Below, piece by piece: positions 1 through 7,517 of a DNA stretch of 20,494 bases. Origin of the DNA: JBFMFB01 sp040752115 (GTDB lineage Bacteria > Pseudomonadota > Gammaproteobacteria > Burkholderiales > Sulfuricellaceae); assembly GCA_040752115.1 (NCBI GenBank), contig JBFMFB010000032.1, forward strand, positions 1 through 20,494, in the 5' to 3' direction. Numbering within the stretch: position 1 is the stretch's first letter; each line of letters begins with the position of its first letter. Below the pieces are notes generated by a model. It was not told where the DNA came from. It made no database searches and worked only from the letters and a program-made list of their open reading frames with translations. A program made the translations under genes and the position numbers.

Positions 1-136
1 CTGTTTAAAAAATGTTGCGAGCGTGCGTCAGGCAGGGGAGGACGGAGCACAGGAACCGGAATGTACAAGGAAGTACATGAGGATTCCGAGCACCGCCCGA
101 CCCTGCATCACGCACGCGCAGTAATTTATTAAACAG
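1..136. repeat. Long imperfect hairpin / MITE-like palindrome upstream of thrS
   Basis: The first 136 bases fold back on themselves. The ends are CTGTTTAA and TTAAACAG. Moving inward, GCGTGCGT pairs with ACGCACGC, GCAGGG with CCCTGC, GGAGCAC with GAGCACC approximately, and ATGTAC (61-66) with GTACAT (73-78) around an AAGGAA loop. Most of the 65-base left arm can pair with the right arm, with scattered mismatches. The right end lies 17 bases before the thrS start codon and just upstream of its ribosome binding site (TAAGGA, 141-146). It could be a non-autonomous mobile palindrome or a leader structure of the thrS mRNA; the sequence alone does not decide. The element begins at the window edge, so its left boundary is inferred from the matching right terminus. 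Confidence 0.7.
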
Positions 137-153
137 CTTCTAAGGATTTCATC

Positions 154-2070
154 TTGCCCATCATTCGTTTGCCTGACGGTTCCGAGCGCAAATTCGACCA
201 GCCGGTGACGGTGGCCGAAGTGGCGGCCAATATCGGCGCCGGGCTGGCGCGCGCGGCGCTGGCCGGCAAGGTAAACGGCAAGCTGGTGGATATTTCCCAC
301 CGCATCGACGGCGATGCCGATCTCGCCATCGTCACCGACAAGGATGCCGAGGGGCTGGAGATCATCCGCCACTCCGCGGCGCATCTTCTGGCGCAGGCGG
401 TGAAGGCGCTGTTTCCCGACGCGCAGGTGACCATCGGTCCGGTGATCGAGGACGGCTTCTATTACGATTTTTCCTACAAGCGCCCGTTCACGCCGGAAGA
501 CCTGGCGGCGATCGAGCTAAAGATGGCCGAGATCGTCAAGCGCGATCTGAAAGTCGAGCGCAAGACGGTTTCCCGTTCGGATGCCATCAATTTCTTCAGG
601 AACATCGGCGAGCACTACAAGGCGCAGATCATCGAATCCATCCCGAGCGACGAGGATCTGTCGCTCTACACCCAGGGCGAATTCACCGATCTCTGCCGCG
701 GCCCGCACGTGCCTTCCACGGGCAGGCTCAAGGTGTTCAAGCTGATGAAGGTGGCCGGCGCATACTGGCGCGGCGATTCTCGGAACGAGATGCTGCAGCG
801 CATCTACGGCACAGCGTGGGCGAAGAAGGAAGACCTCGACGCCTATCTTTACCGGCTGGAGGAGGCGGAAAAGCGCGATCATCGCAGGATCGGCAAGCAT
901 CAGAATCTGTTCCACCTGCAGGACGAAGCGCCCGGCATGGTGTTCTGGCACCCCAAGGGTTGGGCGATGTGGCAGGTGGTGGAGCAGTACATGCGCCAGG
1001 TATTCCGCGATTACGGCTACCAGGAAATCCGCACTCCGCTAGTGATGGATCGCACCCTGTGGGAGCGTTCCGGCCACTGGGAAATGTACGCCGAGAACAT
1101 GTTCACCACGGCGTCGGAGAACCGCGATTACGCAGTCAAGCCGATGAATTGCCCAGGCCACATCCAGGTATACAACCAGGGCGTGAAGAGCTACCGCGAC
1201 CTGCCGCTGCGCTTCGCGGAATTCGGCTCCTGCCACCGCAACGAGCCGTCCGGCGCGCTGCACGGCATCATGCGCGTGCGCGGCTTCACCCAGGACGACG
1301 CCCACATTTTTTGCACCGAAGACCAGATCCAGGCCGAAGCGGCGGCCTTCATCGATCTGGTGCAGAAGGTGTATGCCGATTTCGGTTTCAACGACATTCT
1401 GGTGAAGCTTTCTACCCGCCCGGAAAAACGCATCGGCGCGGACGAAGTGTGGGATCGGGCGGAAGCCGCGCTGGCGCAGTCGCTGCTCGCCAAGGGGCTG
1501 GAGTATCAGTTGCAGCCGGGCGAAGGCGCGTTCTACGGGCCGAAGATCGAATTTTCGCTCAGGGATTGCCTCGGGCGGGTGTGGCAATGCGGCACGCTGC
1601 AGCTCGATTTTGCCCTGCCGGGAAGGCTGGGCGCGGAATATGTCGCCGAGGACAACAGCCGCCAGGTGCCGGTGATGCTGCACCGCGCCATCCTCGGTTC
1701 GATGGAGCGTTTCATCGGCATCCTGATCGAGCATCACGCCGGGGCGTTCCCGCTGTGGCTTGCGCCGATGCAGGTCGCGGTGCTGAATATCTCCGACGGC
1801 CAGGCCGATTACGCGCGTGCGGTGGCGGCGGAGCTGAAAAAAAATGGTTTCCGCGTTCTGTCGGACTTGAGAAACGAGAAAATAACCTATAAAATTCGCG
1901 AACATAGTTTGCAGAGGCTGCCCTACCTGGTTATCGTGGGCGACAAGGAAATGGCCTCGCAACAGGTTGCCGTGCGAACCCGCACCGGCGAAGACCTCGG
2001 GCAGATGCCGCTGGCAGCATTCATCGAGCGGTTGCAAGCCCAGGTGCTCAAGCGGGATGGCGCGGCTTAA
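154..2070 (+). CDS. thrS: Threonine--tRNA ligase (ThrRS)
   Basis: This class II aminoacyl-tRNA synthetase charges tRNA-Thr in the cytoplasm. The 638-residue protein has the full family layout: TGS domain (about 1-62), editing domain (about 65-225), class II catalytic core (about 245-535) and anticodon-binding domain (about 540-635). Editing-site residues H73, H77, C181 and H185 are present. The catalytic zinc ligands C333 (in MNCPGH), H384 and H510 are all in place. The start is TTG at 154, preceded by TAAGGA with 7 bases between, and it gives the expected N-terminus MPIIRLPDG. infC follows after 20 bases, the classic proteobacterial arrangement. In E. coli thrS is translationally autoregulated; the long hairpin just upstream could play a role here, but this is inference. 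No defects were seen. Confidence 0.98.
   Translation: MPIIRLPDGSERKFDQPVTVAEVAANIGAGLARAALAGKVNGKLVDISHRIDGDADLAIVTDKDAEGLEIIRHSAAHLLAQAVKALFPDAQVTIGPVIEDGFYYDFSYKRPFTPEDLAAIELKMAEIVKRDLKVERKTVSRSDAINFFRNIGEHYKAQIIESIPSDEDLSLYTQGEFTDLCRGPHVPSTGRLKVFKLMKVAGAYWRGDSRNEMLQRIYGTAWAKKEDLDAYLYRLEEAEKRDHRRIGKHQNLFHLQDEAPGMVFWHPKGWAMWQVVEQYMRQVFRDYGYQEIRTPLVMDRTLWERSGHWEMYAENMFTTASENRDYAVKPMNCPGHIQVYNQGVKSYRDLPLRFAEFGSCHRNEPSGALHGIMRVRGFTQDDAHIFCTEDQIQAEAAAFIDLVQKVYADFGFNDILVKLSTRPEKRIGADEVWDRAEAALAQSLLAKGLEYQLQPGEGAFYGPKIEFSLRDCLGRVWQCGTLQLDFALPGRLGAEYVAEDNSRQVPVMLHRAILGSMERFIGILIEHHAGAFPLWLAPMQVAVLNISDGQADYARAVAAELKKNGFRVLSDLRNEKITYKIREHSLQRLPYLVIVGDKEMASQQVAVRTRTGEDLGQMPLAAFIERLQAQVLKRDGAA
1867..1895 (+). 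promoter_or_regulatory. Candidate internal promoter for infC operon inside thrS
   Basis: TTGAGA (1867-1872) is followed after exactly 17 bases by TAAAAT (1890-1895), inside an AT-rich patch near the 3' end of thrS that stands out from its GC-rich surroundings. The spacing and both hexamers suit a sigma-70 promoter reading towards infC, about 200 bases downstream. In E. coli, infC-rpmI-rplT is also served by promoters within thrS, which supports the idea by analogy only. Confidence 0.4.
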
Positions 2071-2096
2071 TTTTTTATTGACTTGGAGATTTGGCT

Positions 2097-2615
2097 ATCG
2101 CTCAGGCAAAAGAAGCGCGACTCAACGGTGAGATTACTGCACCGGAAATCCGCTTGATTGGTATAGACGGGGAGCCGCTCGGGATCGTGAAGATCGCGGC
2201 CGCGCTGCAAATGGCCGAAGAAGCCGAAGTGGATCTGGTGGAGATCGCGCCGCAGGCCGCTCCGCCGGTGTGCCGGCTGATGGATTACGGCAAGTTCAAA
2301 TACCGTGAAAGCAAGAAGCAGCACGAAGCCAAGCTGAAGCAGAAGCAGATCCAGGTCAAGGAAGTGAAATTCCGCCCGGGAACGGGCGAAGGAGACTATC
2401 AGATCAAGTTGCGCAACCTGATACGTTTCCTCGAGGAAGGCGACAAAACCAAAATCACGCTGCGTTTCCGCGGCCGGGAGATGACGCATCAGGAGCTGGG
2501 CATCAGGCTGCTGAAGCGCGTCGAAGCCGATCTCGCCGACTACGGTGTGGTCGAGCAGTTTCCCAAGATGGAAGGCCGCCAGCTGGTCATGGTTCTGGCG
2601 CCGAAGAAGAAATAG
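2097..2615 (+). CDS. infC: Translation initiation factor IF-3
   Basis: IF-3 binds the 30S subunit, keeps subunits apart and rejects wrong start codons. The N-terminal domain (INGEI-like segment, then a PPVCRLMDYGKF motif), the linker helix with KQIQVKEVKFRPG, and the C-terminal domain ending VMVLAPKKK are all present, giving about 172 residues as usual. The start codon is unusual. A TTG at 2091 is in frame but lies only 2 bases after the GGAG at 2085-2088. ATC at 2097 lies 8 bases after it, a normal spacing, and would give a mature start matching IAQ... forms seen in relatives. A non-AUG start is the known basis of IF-3 autoregulation (AUU in E. coli). An in-frame TGA at 2079 excludes any longer form. 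infC follows thrS and precedes rpmI-rplT. Confidence 0.97.
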   Translation: MAQAKEARLNGEITAPEIRLIGIDGEPLGIVKIAAALQMAEEAEVDLVEIAPQAAPPVCRLMDYGKFKYRESKKQHEAKLKQKQIQVKEVKFRPGTGEGDYQIKLRNLIRFLEEGDKTKITLRFRGREMTHQELGIRLLKRVEADLADYGVVEQFPKMEGRQLVMVLAPKKK

Positions 2616-2624
2616 CAGGAATCC

Positions 2625-2702
2625 GGCGGCGGGCGACAGCCTGCCGCCAAAACAAGTGGTGCACGGGCCATCAAGCTTCCCCGCCGGGGAACGCCCTGCA
2701 CC
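2625..2702 (+). promoter_or_regulatory. Structured infC-rpmI intergenic leader, candidate L20 operator
   Basis: Three stems fit in this gap. The first is a 10-bp stem with one G-U pair (2625-2634 with 2639-2648, tetraloop GACA). The second is a longer stem joining GGTGCA (2658-2663) to TGCACC (2697-2702) and GGGC (2665-2668) to GCCC (2693-2696). Inside it sits a perfect 6-bp hairpin, TTCCCC (2677-2682) with GGGGAA (2686-2691). No U-run follows the first stem, so it is not an ordinary terminator. In other bacteria ribosomal protein L20 represses rpmI-rplT by binding a structured leader. Assigning that role here is inference from position and structure. Confidence 0.5.
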
Positions 2703-2724
2703 ATGTTAAAACCAGGAGCATGAA

Positions 2725-2922
2725 ATGCCCAAGATGAAAACCAAGAGCGGGGCTGCCAAGCGCTTCAAAGTGCTGGGCGGCGGGGGTATCAAGCGATCCC
2801 ATTCCCACCTGCGCCACATCCTGACCAAGAAAACTACCAAGCGCAAGCGCCAGTTGCGCGGCACCACCATGGTCGCCGCGGGCGACCGGTCGTCGGTGCG
2901 CGCCATGATGCCGTACGCATAA
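2725..2922 (+). CDS. rpmI: 50S ribosomal protein L35
   Basis: This is a 65-residue basic protein with the L35 signature: MPKMKTKSGAAKRF at the N-terminus, a central HSHLRHIL segment and a lysine/arginine-rich TKKTTKRKRQLR tract. It is a structural component of the large ribosomal subunit. Its length is typical. The ATG is preceded by AGGAG (2714-2718) at a suitable distance. The gene sits between infC and rplT, with only 12 bases before rplT, so the two are almost certainly cotranscribed. Its translation may be controlled by the structured leader just upstream. Confidence 0.98.
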   Translation: MPKMKTKSGAAKRFKVLGGGGIKRSHSHLRHILTKKTTKRKRQLRGTTMVAAGDRSSVRAMMPYA

Positions 2923-2934
2923 AGGAGAGCCGAC

Positions 2935-3294
2935 ATGCCAAGAGTCAAACGGGGTGTAACGGCGCGCGCGCGCCACAAGAAAGTTCTGGAGCAGGCCAAG
3001 GGTTTCCGCGGCCGCCGCAAGAACGTTTACCGCATCGCCAAAGAGGCGGTGATGAAAGCCGGGCAATATGCCTACCGCGACCGCCGGCAGCGCAAGCGCC
3101 AGTTCCGTTCGCTGTGGATTGCCCGCATCAACGCAGCGGCTCGCGAGTGCGGCCTGACCTACAGCGTGTTCATCAACGGCCTGAAGAAAGCCGCCATCGA
3201 CATGGACCGCAAGGTGCTGGCCGATCTGGCCGTGTTCGACAAGCCCGCGTTTGCCCGCATTGCGGAGCAGGCGAAGGCAAGCCTCAGCGCGTAA
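2935..3294 (+). CDS. rplT: 50S ribosomal protein L20
   Basis: L20 binds 23S rRNA early in large-subunit assembly and in several bacteria represses its own operon. The 119-residue product has the long basic N-terminal extension (MPRVKRGVTARARHKK, then KGFRGRRKNVYR) and the globular half with LWIARINAA and YSVFINGLKKA. A good ribosome binding site (AGGAG, 2923-2927) precedes the ATG. It is the last gene of the infC-rpmI-rplT unit and is followed 15 bases later by an intrinsic terminator. Confidence 0.98.
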   Translation: MPRVKRGVTARARHKKVLEQAKGFRGRRKNVYRIAKEAVMKAGQYAYRDRRQRKRQFRSLWIARINAAARECGLTYSVFINGLKKAAIDMDRKVLADLAVFDKPAFARIAEQAKASLSA

Positions 3295-3309
3295 CGTAGA
3301 GAGAACGGG

Positions 3310-3336
3310 AAAGGAGGCTTTTTAGCCTCCTTTTTT
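3310..3336 (+). terminator. Rho-independent terminator after rplT
   Basis: AAAGGAGGCT (3310-3319) pairs perfectly with AGCCTCCTTT (3324-3333) around a TTTT loop, and the right arm runs into a T-tract (3331-3336). This is a textbook intrinsic terminator. It separates the infC-rpmI-rplT unit from pheS, so pheST expression needs read-through or its own start. Confidence 0.93.
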
Positions 3337-3395
3337 GTTTCCGGCAGACGCGGCATGCCGCGGTGCGTGTATCTATTTGTGTGGCATTCCAAACT

Positions 3396-4379
3396 GTGCA
3401 GAATCTCGACGACATCCTGAAAGAAGCGCTTGACCTGCTGGCCGGCATCGACAATCCGGCCGAGCTGGAGCAGGCCAAGGCACGCTATCTGGGTAAAACG
3501 GGCGCACTGACCGAACAGATGAAGCTGTTGGGCCGGCTGCCTCCCGAGGAGCGTCCGGCTGCGGGCAGCCGCATCAACCAGGTCAAGCAGCAACTGGAAG
3601 CCGCGCTGCAGGCCCGGCGCGAGGCGCTCAAGGAGCGGCAGCTGCAGGATCAACTGGCGAAAGAAGCGCTGGATGTGACGCTGCCCGGCCGGGGAATGGG
3701 GCAGGGCGGACTGCACCCGGTGAGCCGCACACTGGCCCGGATCGAGCGGATATTCCATTCCATCGGCTTCGCGGTCGCGGAAGGCCCGGAGATCGAAACC
3801 GATTTCTACAACTTCACCGCGCTCAACATTCCCGAAGACCATCCTGCCCGCGCCATGCACGACACTTTCTACGTGGACGCGGCGCACGTGCTGCGCACCC
3901 ATACCTCGCCGGTGCAGGTGCGCTACATGGAGGCCAACCGCCCGCCGTTGAAGATCATTTCGACCGGGCGCGTATATCGCGTCGATTCCGATGCCACCCA
4001 TTCGCCGATGTTCCATCAGGTCGAAGGGCTGTGGGTCGACGAAAACATCAGTTTCGCCAATCTCAAAGGCGTGGTGCAGGACTTCCTGCAGCGCTTTTTC
4101 GAACGCGACGACCTGCAGGTGCGTTTCCGTCCCTCCTTTTTCCCCTTCACGGAGCCTTCCGCCGAGATGGACATGAGCTGGAACGGCGGCTGGCTGGAAA
4201 TTGGCGGCTGTGGCATGGTGCATCCCAAGGTGTTCGCCCACGTTGGCGTGGACAGCGAGAAATACCCCGGCTTCGCTTTCGGCCTCGGCGTCGAGCGCCT
4301 GGCCATGCTGCGCTACGGGGTGAACGATCTCCGGCTTTTTTTCGAGAATGATCTGAGGTTCTTGAAACAATTCAACTGA
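3396..4379 (+). CDS. pheS: Phenylalanine--tRNA ligase alpha subunit
   Basis: The alpha subunit carries the class II catalytic core of the heterotetrameric PheRS that charges tRNA-Phe. An N-terminal coiled-coil (about residues 1-90) is followed by the catalytic domain. Motif 2 (GRVYRVDSDATHSPMFHQVEG) and motif 3 (GLGVERLAMLRYG) are intact. The open frame extends to GTG at 3363, but GTG at 3396 gives MQNLDDILKEA and 327 residues, the same length as the E. coli protein, and is preferred. Neither start has a strong ribosome binding site, so GTG at 3381 also remains possible. It is followed by pheT after a repeat-bearing gap. Confidence 0.96.
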   Translation: MQNLDDILKEALDLLAGIDNPAELEQAKARYLGKTGALTEQMKLLGRLPPEERPAAGSRINQVKQQLEAALQARREALKERQLQDQLAKEALDVTLPGRGMGQGGLHPVSRTLARIERIFHSIGFAVAEGPEIETDFYNFTALNIPEDHPARAMHDTFYVDAAHVLRTHTSPVQVRYMEANRPPLKIISTGRVYRVDSDATHSPMFHQVEGLWVDENISFANLKGVVQDFLQRFFERDDLQVRFRPSFFPFTEPSAEMDMSWNGGWLEIGGCGMVHPKVFAHVGVDSEKYPGFAFGLGVERLAMLRYGVNDLRLFFENDLRFLKQFN

Positions 4380-4382
4380 ACG

Positions 4383-4464
4383 TGAAGGGTGAGGGGTGAG
4401 GGGTGAGGGGTGAGGAGTAGTGCGGTGTGCCTTATGGAGGCCGCTTCACGCCTTACCCCTCACG
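4383..4464 (+). repeat. Heptanucleotide tandem repeat block with inverted arm before pheT
   Basis: Five consecutive 7-base units (TGAAGGG, three times TGAGGGG, TGAGGAG) fill 4383-4417. After a 27-base spacer, the opposite strand sense appears: TTCACGC, CTTACCC, CTCACGC (4445-4465), including CCCCTCA at 4456-4462, the exact complement of the unit. The two arms could pair into a hairpin ending 13 bases before the pheT ATG. The same TGAGGGG unit recurs in the repeat upstream of cheA at 20478-20484. Confidence 0.85.
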
Positions 4465-4477
4465 CCTCGCGAAAAAA

Positions 4478-6835
4478 ATGAAATTTTCTGAAAACTGGCT
4501 GAGAACCTACGTTGATCCCGAGCTGGACAGCGATGAGCTCGCCCACGCCCTGACCATGGCCGGACTGGAGGTGGAGGCGCTGGAGCCGGTTGCCCCTCCG
4601 TTCGAGAAAGTCGTGGTGGCCGAGGTGCTGGCGCTGGAGAAGCATCCCAATGCCGACCGCCTGAATGTTTGCCAAGTCAGCATCGGTGGCGGCAGCCCGC
4701 TCCAGATCGTATGTGGTGCCGCCAATGTTCATGCCGGCGCGCGCGTTCCCTGCGCCCTGGTGGGAGCGAAGTTGCCGGGCGTGGAGATCAGGCAGGCCAA
4801 GGTGCGCGGGGTGGAATCCTTCGGCATGCTGTGTTCGGCCAAGGAGCTCGGCTTGGCCGAGGAGAGCGAGGGGCTGCTGCTTCTGCCGGCGGATGCGCCG
4901 GTGGGCTCGGACATTCGCGTCTATCTCGATCTCGACGATAGGCTCTTTACCCTTAAGCTGACGCCGAACCGCAGCGATTGCCTGAGCGTGACCGGCATCG
5001 CACGGGAAGTGGCGGCGGTGACTGCGACCAGCCTGACCCTGCCGGAAGCCGGAAGCGCCGCGATCGGCCATGCCGATCGGCTGGCAGTGACGGTGGCCGA
5101 TGCCGTGGCGTGTCCGCGCTATTGCGGCAGAATCGTGCACGGCGTCGACATGGGTGCGGCGACGCCGGAATGGATGACGTGTCGGCTTGAACGCAGCGGG
5201 CTACGCAGCATCAACGCGGTGGTGGACGTGACCAACTACGTGCTGCTGGAACTGGGCCAGCCGCTGCACGCCTTCGATCTTGCCAAAATCAGCGGCGATA
5301 TCGTGGTGCGTTTTGCAAAGGCAGGCGAGCAGCTGATGCTGCTCAATCAGCAGGCCGCCGCGCTGGATGCGGACATGCTGGTGATCGCCGACGCCGAAAA
5401 AGCGCTGGCGCTGGCAGGCATCATGGGCGGCGCCGAGAGCGCAGTTTCCGGCGCGACCGCGGACATCTTTTTCGAAGCCGCGTTTTTCAGCCCTGCGGCG
5501 ATGGCCGGCAGGGCGCGGCGGCTTGGCCTTTCCACCGATTCTTCCTATCGCTTCGAGCGCGGCGTGGATTTCGCCGCCACGCGCGATGCGCTGGAGCGCG
5601 CCACGGTGCTGCTGCAGCAGATATGCGGCGGAACCGCCGGGGAAATCACCGAGACCATGGGCAGGCTGCCGCAGCGCGAGCCGATCCAGTTGCGGACGGC
5701 GCGTGCGCGCCGGGTGCTCGGCATCGAACTGAGCGATGAGACGGTGGAGGCGCTGCTGCGGCGCCTGCAGTTCGTGTTCGCCGAGCAGGCAGAAACGTAT
5801 TTCGTTACCCCTCCCAGCTACCGCTTCGATCTGACCCTCGAGGCCGACCTGATCGAGGAGCTGGCGCGGCTTTACGGCTATGACCGGATTCCGGCGTTGC
5901 CGCCACAAAGCGGGCTGAAGCTCTTGCCGGAGAGCGAAACGGCGCGGGATGGTAACGCCTTGCGCGATCTTCTGGCAGCGCGCGATTACCAGGAGATCGT
6001 CAGCTACAGTTTCGTGGACAGCGCCTGGGAGCGGGATCTCGCCGGCAACGCACATCCGGTGCAGCTGAAGAATCCGATTGCCAGCCACATGGGCGTGATG
6101 CGCTCGACCCTGTTCGGCGGCCTGCTCGACTCGCTGCGTTTCAATCTCAACCGCAAGCAGGAGCGGGTGCGGCTGTTCGAGATCGGCCGCTGCTTCGGTC
6201 GCGCCGGTGAAGGTTATGTCCAGCCGGCGCGGATTGCCGGCCTGTGCTACGGCCTGGCCCGGCCCGAGCAGTGGGGGGAAGCCGCGCGTTCAGTGGATTT
6301 CTACGACGTAAAGGCGGATGTGGAAAGTTTGTGCCATCCGGCCACGCCGGTTTTCCGCGCCGCCGCGCACCCGGCGCTGCATCCGGGGCAGTCCGCCGAG
6401 GTGCGGCTCAACGGCGAGCGTATCGGCTGGATCGGTACGCTGCACCCACGCTTGCAGCAGCAATACGACCTTGCCGGCGGCGCGGTGTTGTTCGAACTGG
6501 AATTGGGGCCGCTGCTGCAGCGCGCACTGCCGTGTTTCGCCGGGGTTTCAAAATTTCCGCCGGTGCGGCGCGATATCGCCGTGGTGGTGGACGAAGCGCT
6601 CGCCGTTCGGGACATGCTGGACGCGATGCGCGAAGACCTGCCGGCGGTTGTGACCGACCTCGCGCCGTTTGATATGTATCGCGGCAAAGGTATTGATTTA
6701 GGTAAAAAAAGCCTTGCATTCCGGGTGCTGATGCAAGATACTCAAAAAACTCTGACCGACGAAGAAGCCGACGCAATCATCGCACGGCTCACCCAGGTTT
6801 TAGCTTCTCGTTTTGATGCAAAATTACGTGCTTGA
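4478..6835 (+). CDS. pheT: Phenylalanine--tRNA ligase beta subunit
   Basis: This subunit binds tRNA-Phe and edits Tyr-tRNA-Phe, working with PheS. The 785-residue product has the family order: N-terminal domain starting MKFSENWLRTYV, OB-fold tRNA-binding domain (about 40-150), B3/B4 editing domain (about 205-390), B5 domain (about 400-475), a catalytic-like core (about 485-680) and a C-terminal ferredoxin-fold anticodon-binding domain (from about 690, with KFPPVRRDIAVVV). The frame is open from 4427, but that would translate the repeat, and the conserved N-terminus begins at ATG 4478. The ribosome binding site is weak (GCGAAAAAA), and repeat arms lie just upstream, so folding could influence initiation. 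Confidence 0.97.
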   Translation: MKFSENWLRTYVDPELDSDELAHALTMAGLEVEALEPVAPPFEKVVVAEVLALEKHPNADRLNVCQVSIGGGSPLQIVCGAANVHAGARVPCALVGAKLPGVEIRQAKVRGVESFGMLCSAKELGLAEESEGLLLLPADAPVGSDIRVYLDLDDRLFTLKLTPNRSDCLSVTGIAREVAAVTATSLTLPEAGSAAIGHADRLAVTVADAVACPRYCGRIVHGVDMGAATPEWMTCRLERSGLRSINAVVDVTNYVLLELGQPLHAFDLAKISGDIVVRFAKAGEQLMLLNQQAAALDADMLVIADAEKALALAGIMGGAESAVSGATADIFFEAAFFSPAAMAGRARRLGLSTDSSYRFERGVDFAATRDALERATVLLQQICGGTAGEITETMGRLPQREPIQLRTARARRVLGIELSDETVEALLRRLQFVFAEQAETYFVTPPSYRFDLTLEADLIEELARLYGYDRIPALPPQSGLKLLPESETARDGNALRDLLAARDYQEIVSYSFVDSAWERDLAGNAHPVQLKNPIASHMGVMRSTLFGGLLDSLRFNLNRKQERVRLFEIGRCFGRAGEGYVQPARIAGLCYGLARPEQWGEAARSVDFYDVKADVESLCHPATPVFRAAAHPALHPGQSAEVRLNGERIGWIGTLHPRLQQQYDLAGGAVLFELELGPLLQRALPCFAGVSKFPPVRRDIAVVVDEALAVRDMLDAMREDLPAVVTDLAPFDMYRGKGIDLGKKSLAFRVLMQDTQKTLTDEEADAIIARLTQVLASRFDAKLRA
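6714..6742 (+). promoter_or_regulatory. Possible weak internal promoter for ihfA in the pheT 3' end
   Basis: TTGCAT (6714-6719) and GATACT (6737-6742) are separated by 17 bases in the relatively AT-rich end of pheT, about 100 bases before ihfA. The matches to the consensus are only partial. E. coli ihfA is also transcribed from a promoter inside pheT, which is the main reason to list it. Confidence 0.22.
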
Positions 6836-6844
6836 GGAACAGTT

Positions 6845-7159
6845 ATGACGACACTAACAAAAGCCGAACTGGCGGATATGCTGTTTGAAAAGGTGGGCCT
6901 GAACAAGCGCGAGGCCAAGGACATGGTGGAATCTTTTTTCGAGGAAATCCGCATCGCGCTGGAGGGCGGCGATGGCGTGAAGCTGTCCGGTTTCGGAAAT
7001 TTCGAACTCCGCGACAAGCCGCAGCGGCCGGGACGGAATCCCAAGACCGGCGAAGAAATTCCCATCACCGCCCGGCGCGTGGTGACATTTCATGCCAGTC
7101 AAAAACTCAAGGCGCTAGTGGAAGATTCGTATGCCGGAAACAACAGCCCCCAAGGATGA
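6845..7159 (+). CDS. ihfA: Integration host factor alpha subunit
   Basis: IHF alpha is a DNA-bending nucleoid protein of the HU/IHF family that acts as a dimer with IHF beta. The 104-residue product has the family layout: two N-terminal helices (TKAELADMLFEKVGLNKREA), the KLSGFGNFELRDK strand region, the DNA-intercalating arm GRNPKTGEEIP with P66 at its tip, and the C-terminal helix FHASQKLKALVE. It is a few residues longer than the E. coli protein, and the extra tail overlaps the next gene. It follows pheT by 9 bases, the standard proteobacterial position, so it is probably cotranscribed with pheST. Confidence 0.96.
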   Translation: MTTLTKAELADMLFEKVGLNKREAKDMVESFFEEIRIALEGGDGVKLSGFGNFELRDKPQRPGRNPKTGEEIPITARRVVTFHASQKLKALVEDSYAGNNSPQG

Positions 7160-7517
7160 GTTGCCGCCGATTCCCGCGAAGCGCTACTTCACCATTGGCG
7201 AGGTGAGCGAGCTGTGCGGCGTGCGGCCGCACGTGCTGCGTTACTGGGAACAGGAGTTCACTCAGCTCAAACCCGTCAAGCGGCGCGGCAATCGGCGCTA
7301 TTACCAGCACCACGAAGTGCTGTTGATTCGCCGTATCCGCGAGCTGCTGTACGAGGAGGGATTTACCATCAGCGGCGCGCGCAACCGGCTGGACGAGGGC
7401 AACGGCAAGGCGGCCGCCGAGGCGGCGCAGCCTCCTTCTGACCCCGGCACCCGCCTGGATGCGGGGCTCCTGCGCAGCGAAATCAAAAATATTATCGAGT
7501 TTCTTGGCCCGAATTAA
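7131..7517 (+). CDS. MerR-family transcriptional regulator (HTH domain)
   Basis: This 128-residue protein has a winged-helix MerR DNA-binding domain at about residues 18-88: RYFTIGEVSELCGVRPHVLRYWE, then KRRGNRRYYQHHEVLLIRRIRELLYEEGFTISGA in shorter conserved blocks. The C-terminal 40 residues are low in complexity with no metal-binding cysteines, so the effector is unknown. It starts 29 bases inside the end of ihfA in another frame, which implies translational coupling. A MerR-like gene directly after ihfA is a common arrangement in betaproteobacteria, and its function is not established. The family assignment is firm, but no target can be named. Confidence 0.93.
   Translation: MPETTAPKDELPPIPAKRYFTIGEVSELCGVRPHVLRYWEQEFTQLKPVKRRGNRRYYQHHEVLLIRRIRELLYEEGFTISGARNRLDEGNGKAAAEAAQPPSDPGTRLDAGLLRSEIKNIIEFLGPN

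Noticed and set aside
1039..2037. 332-residue open frame on the - strand
   Set aside because: It is antisense to thrS, with no domain recognisable and no ribosome binding site context.
2089..2091. ATT as an E. coli-like infC start codon
   Set aside because: This ATT is out of frame with IF-3; the in-frame candidates are TTG 2091 and ATC 2097.
3159..4370. 403-residue open frame on the - strand
   Set aside because: It lies antisense to rplT and pheS, whose motifs are unmistakable. Its composition is the His/Leu/Arg-rich type expected from a GC-rich shadow frame.
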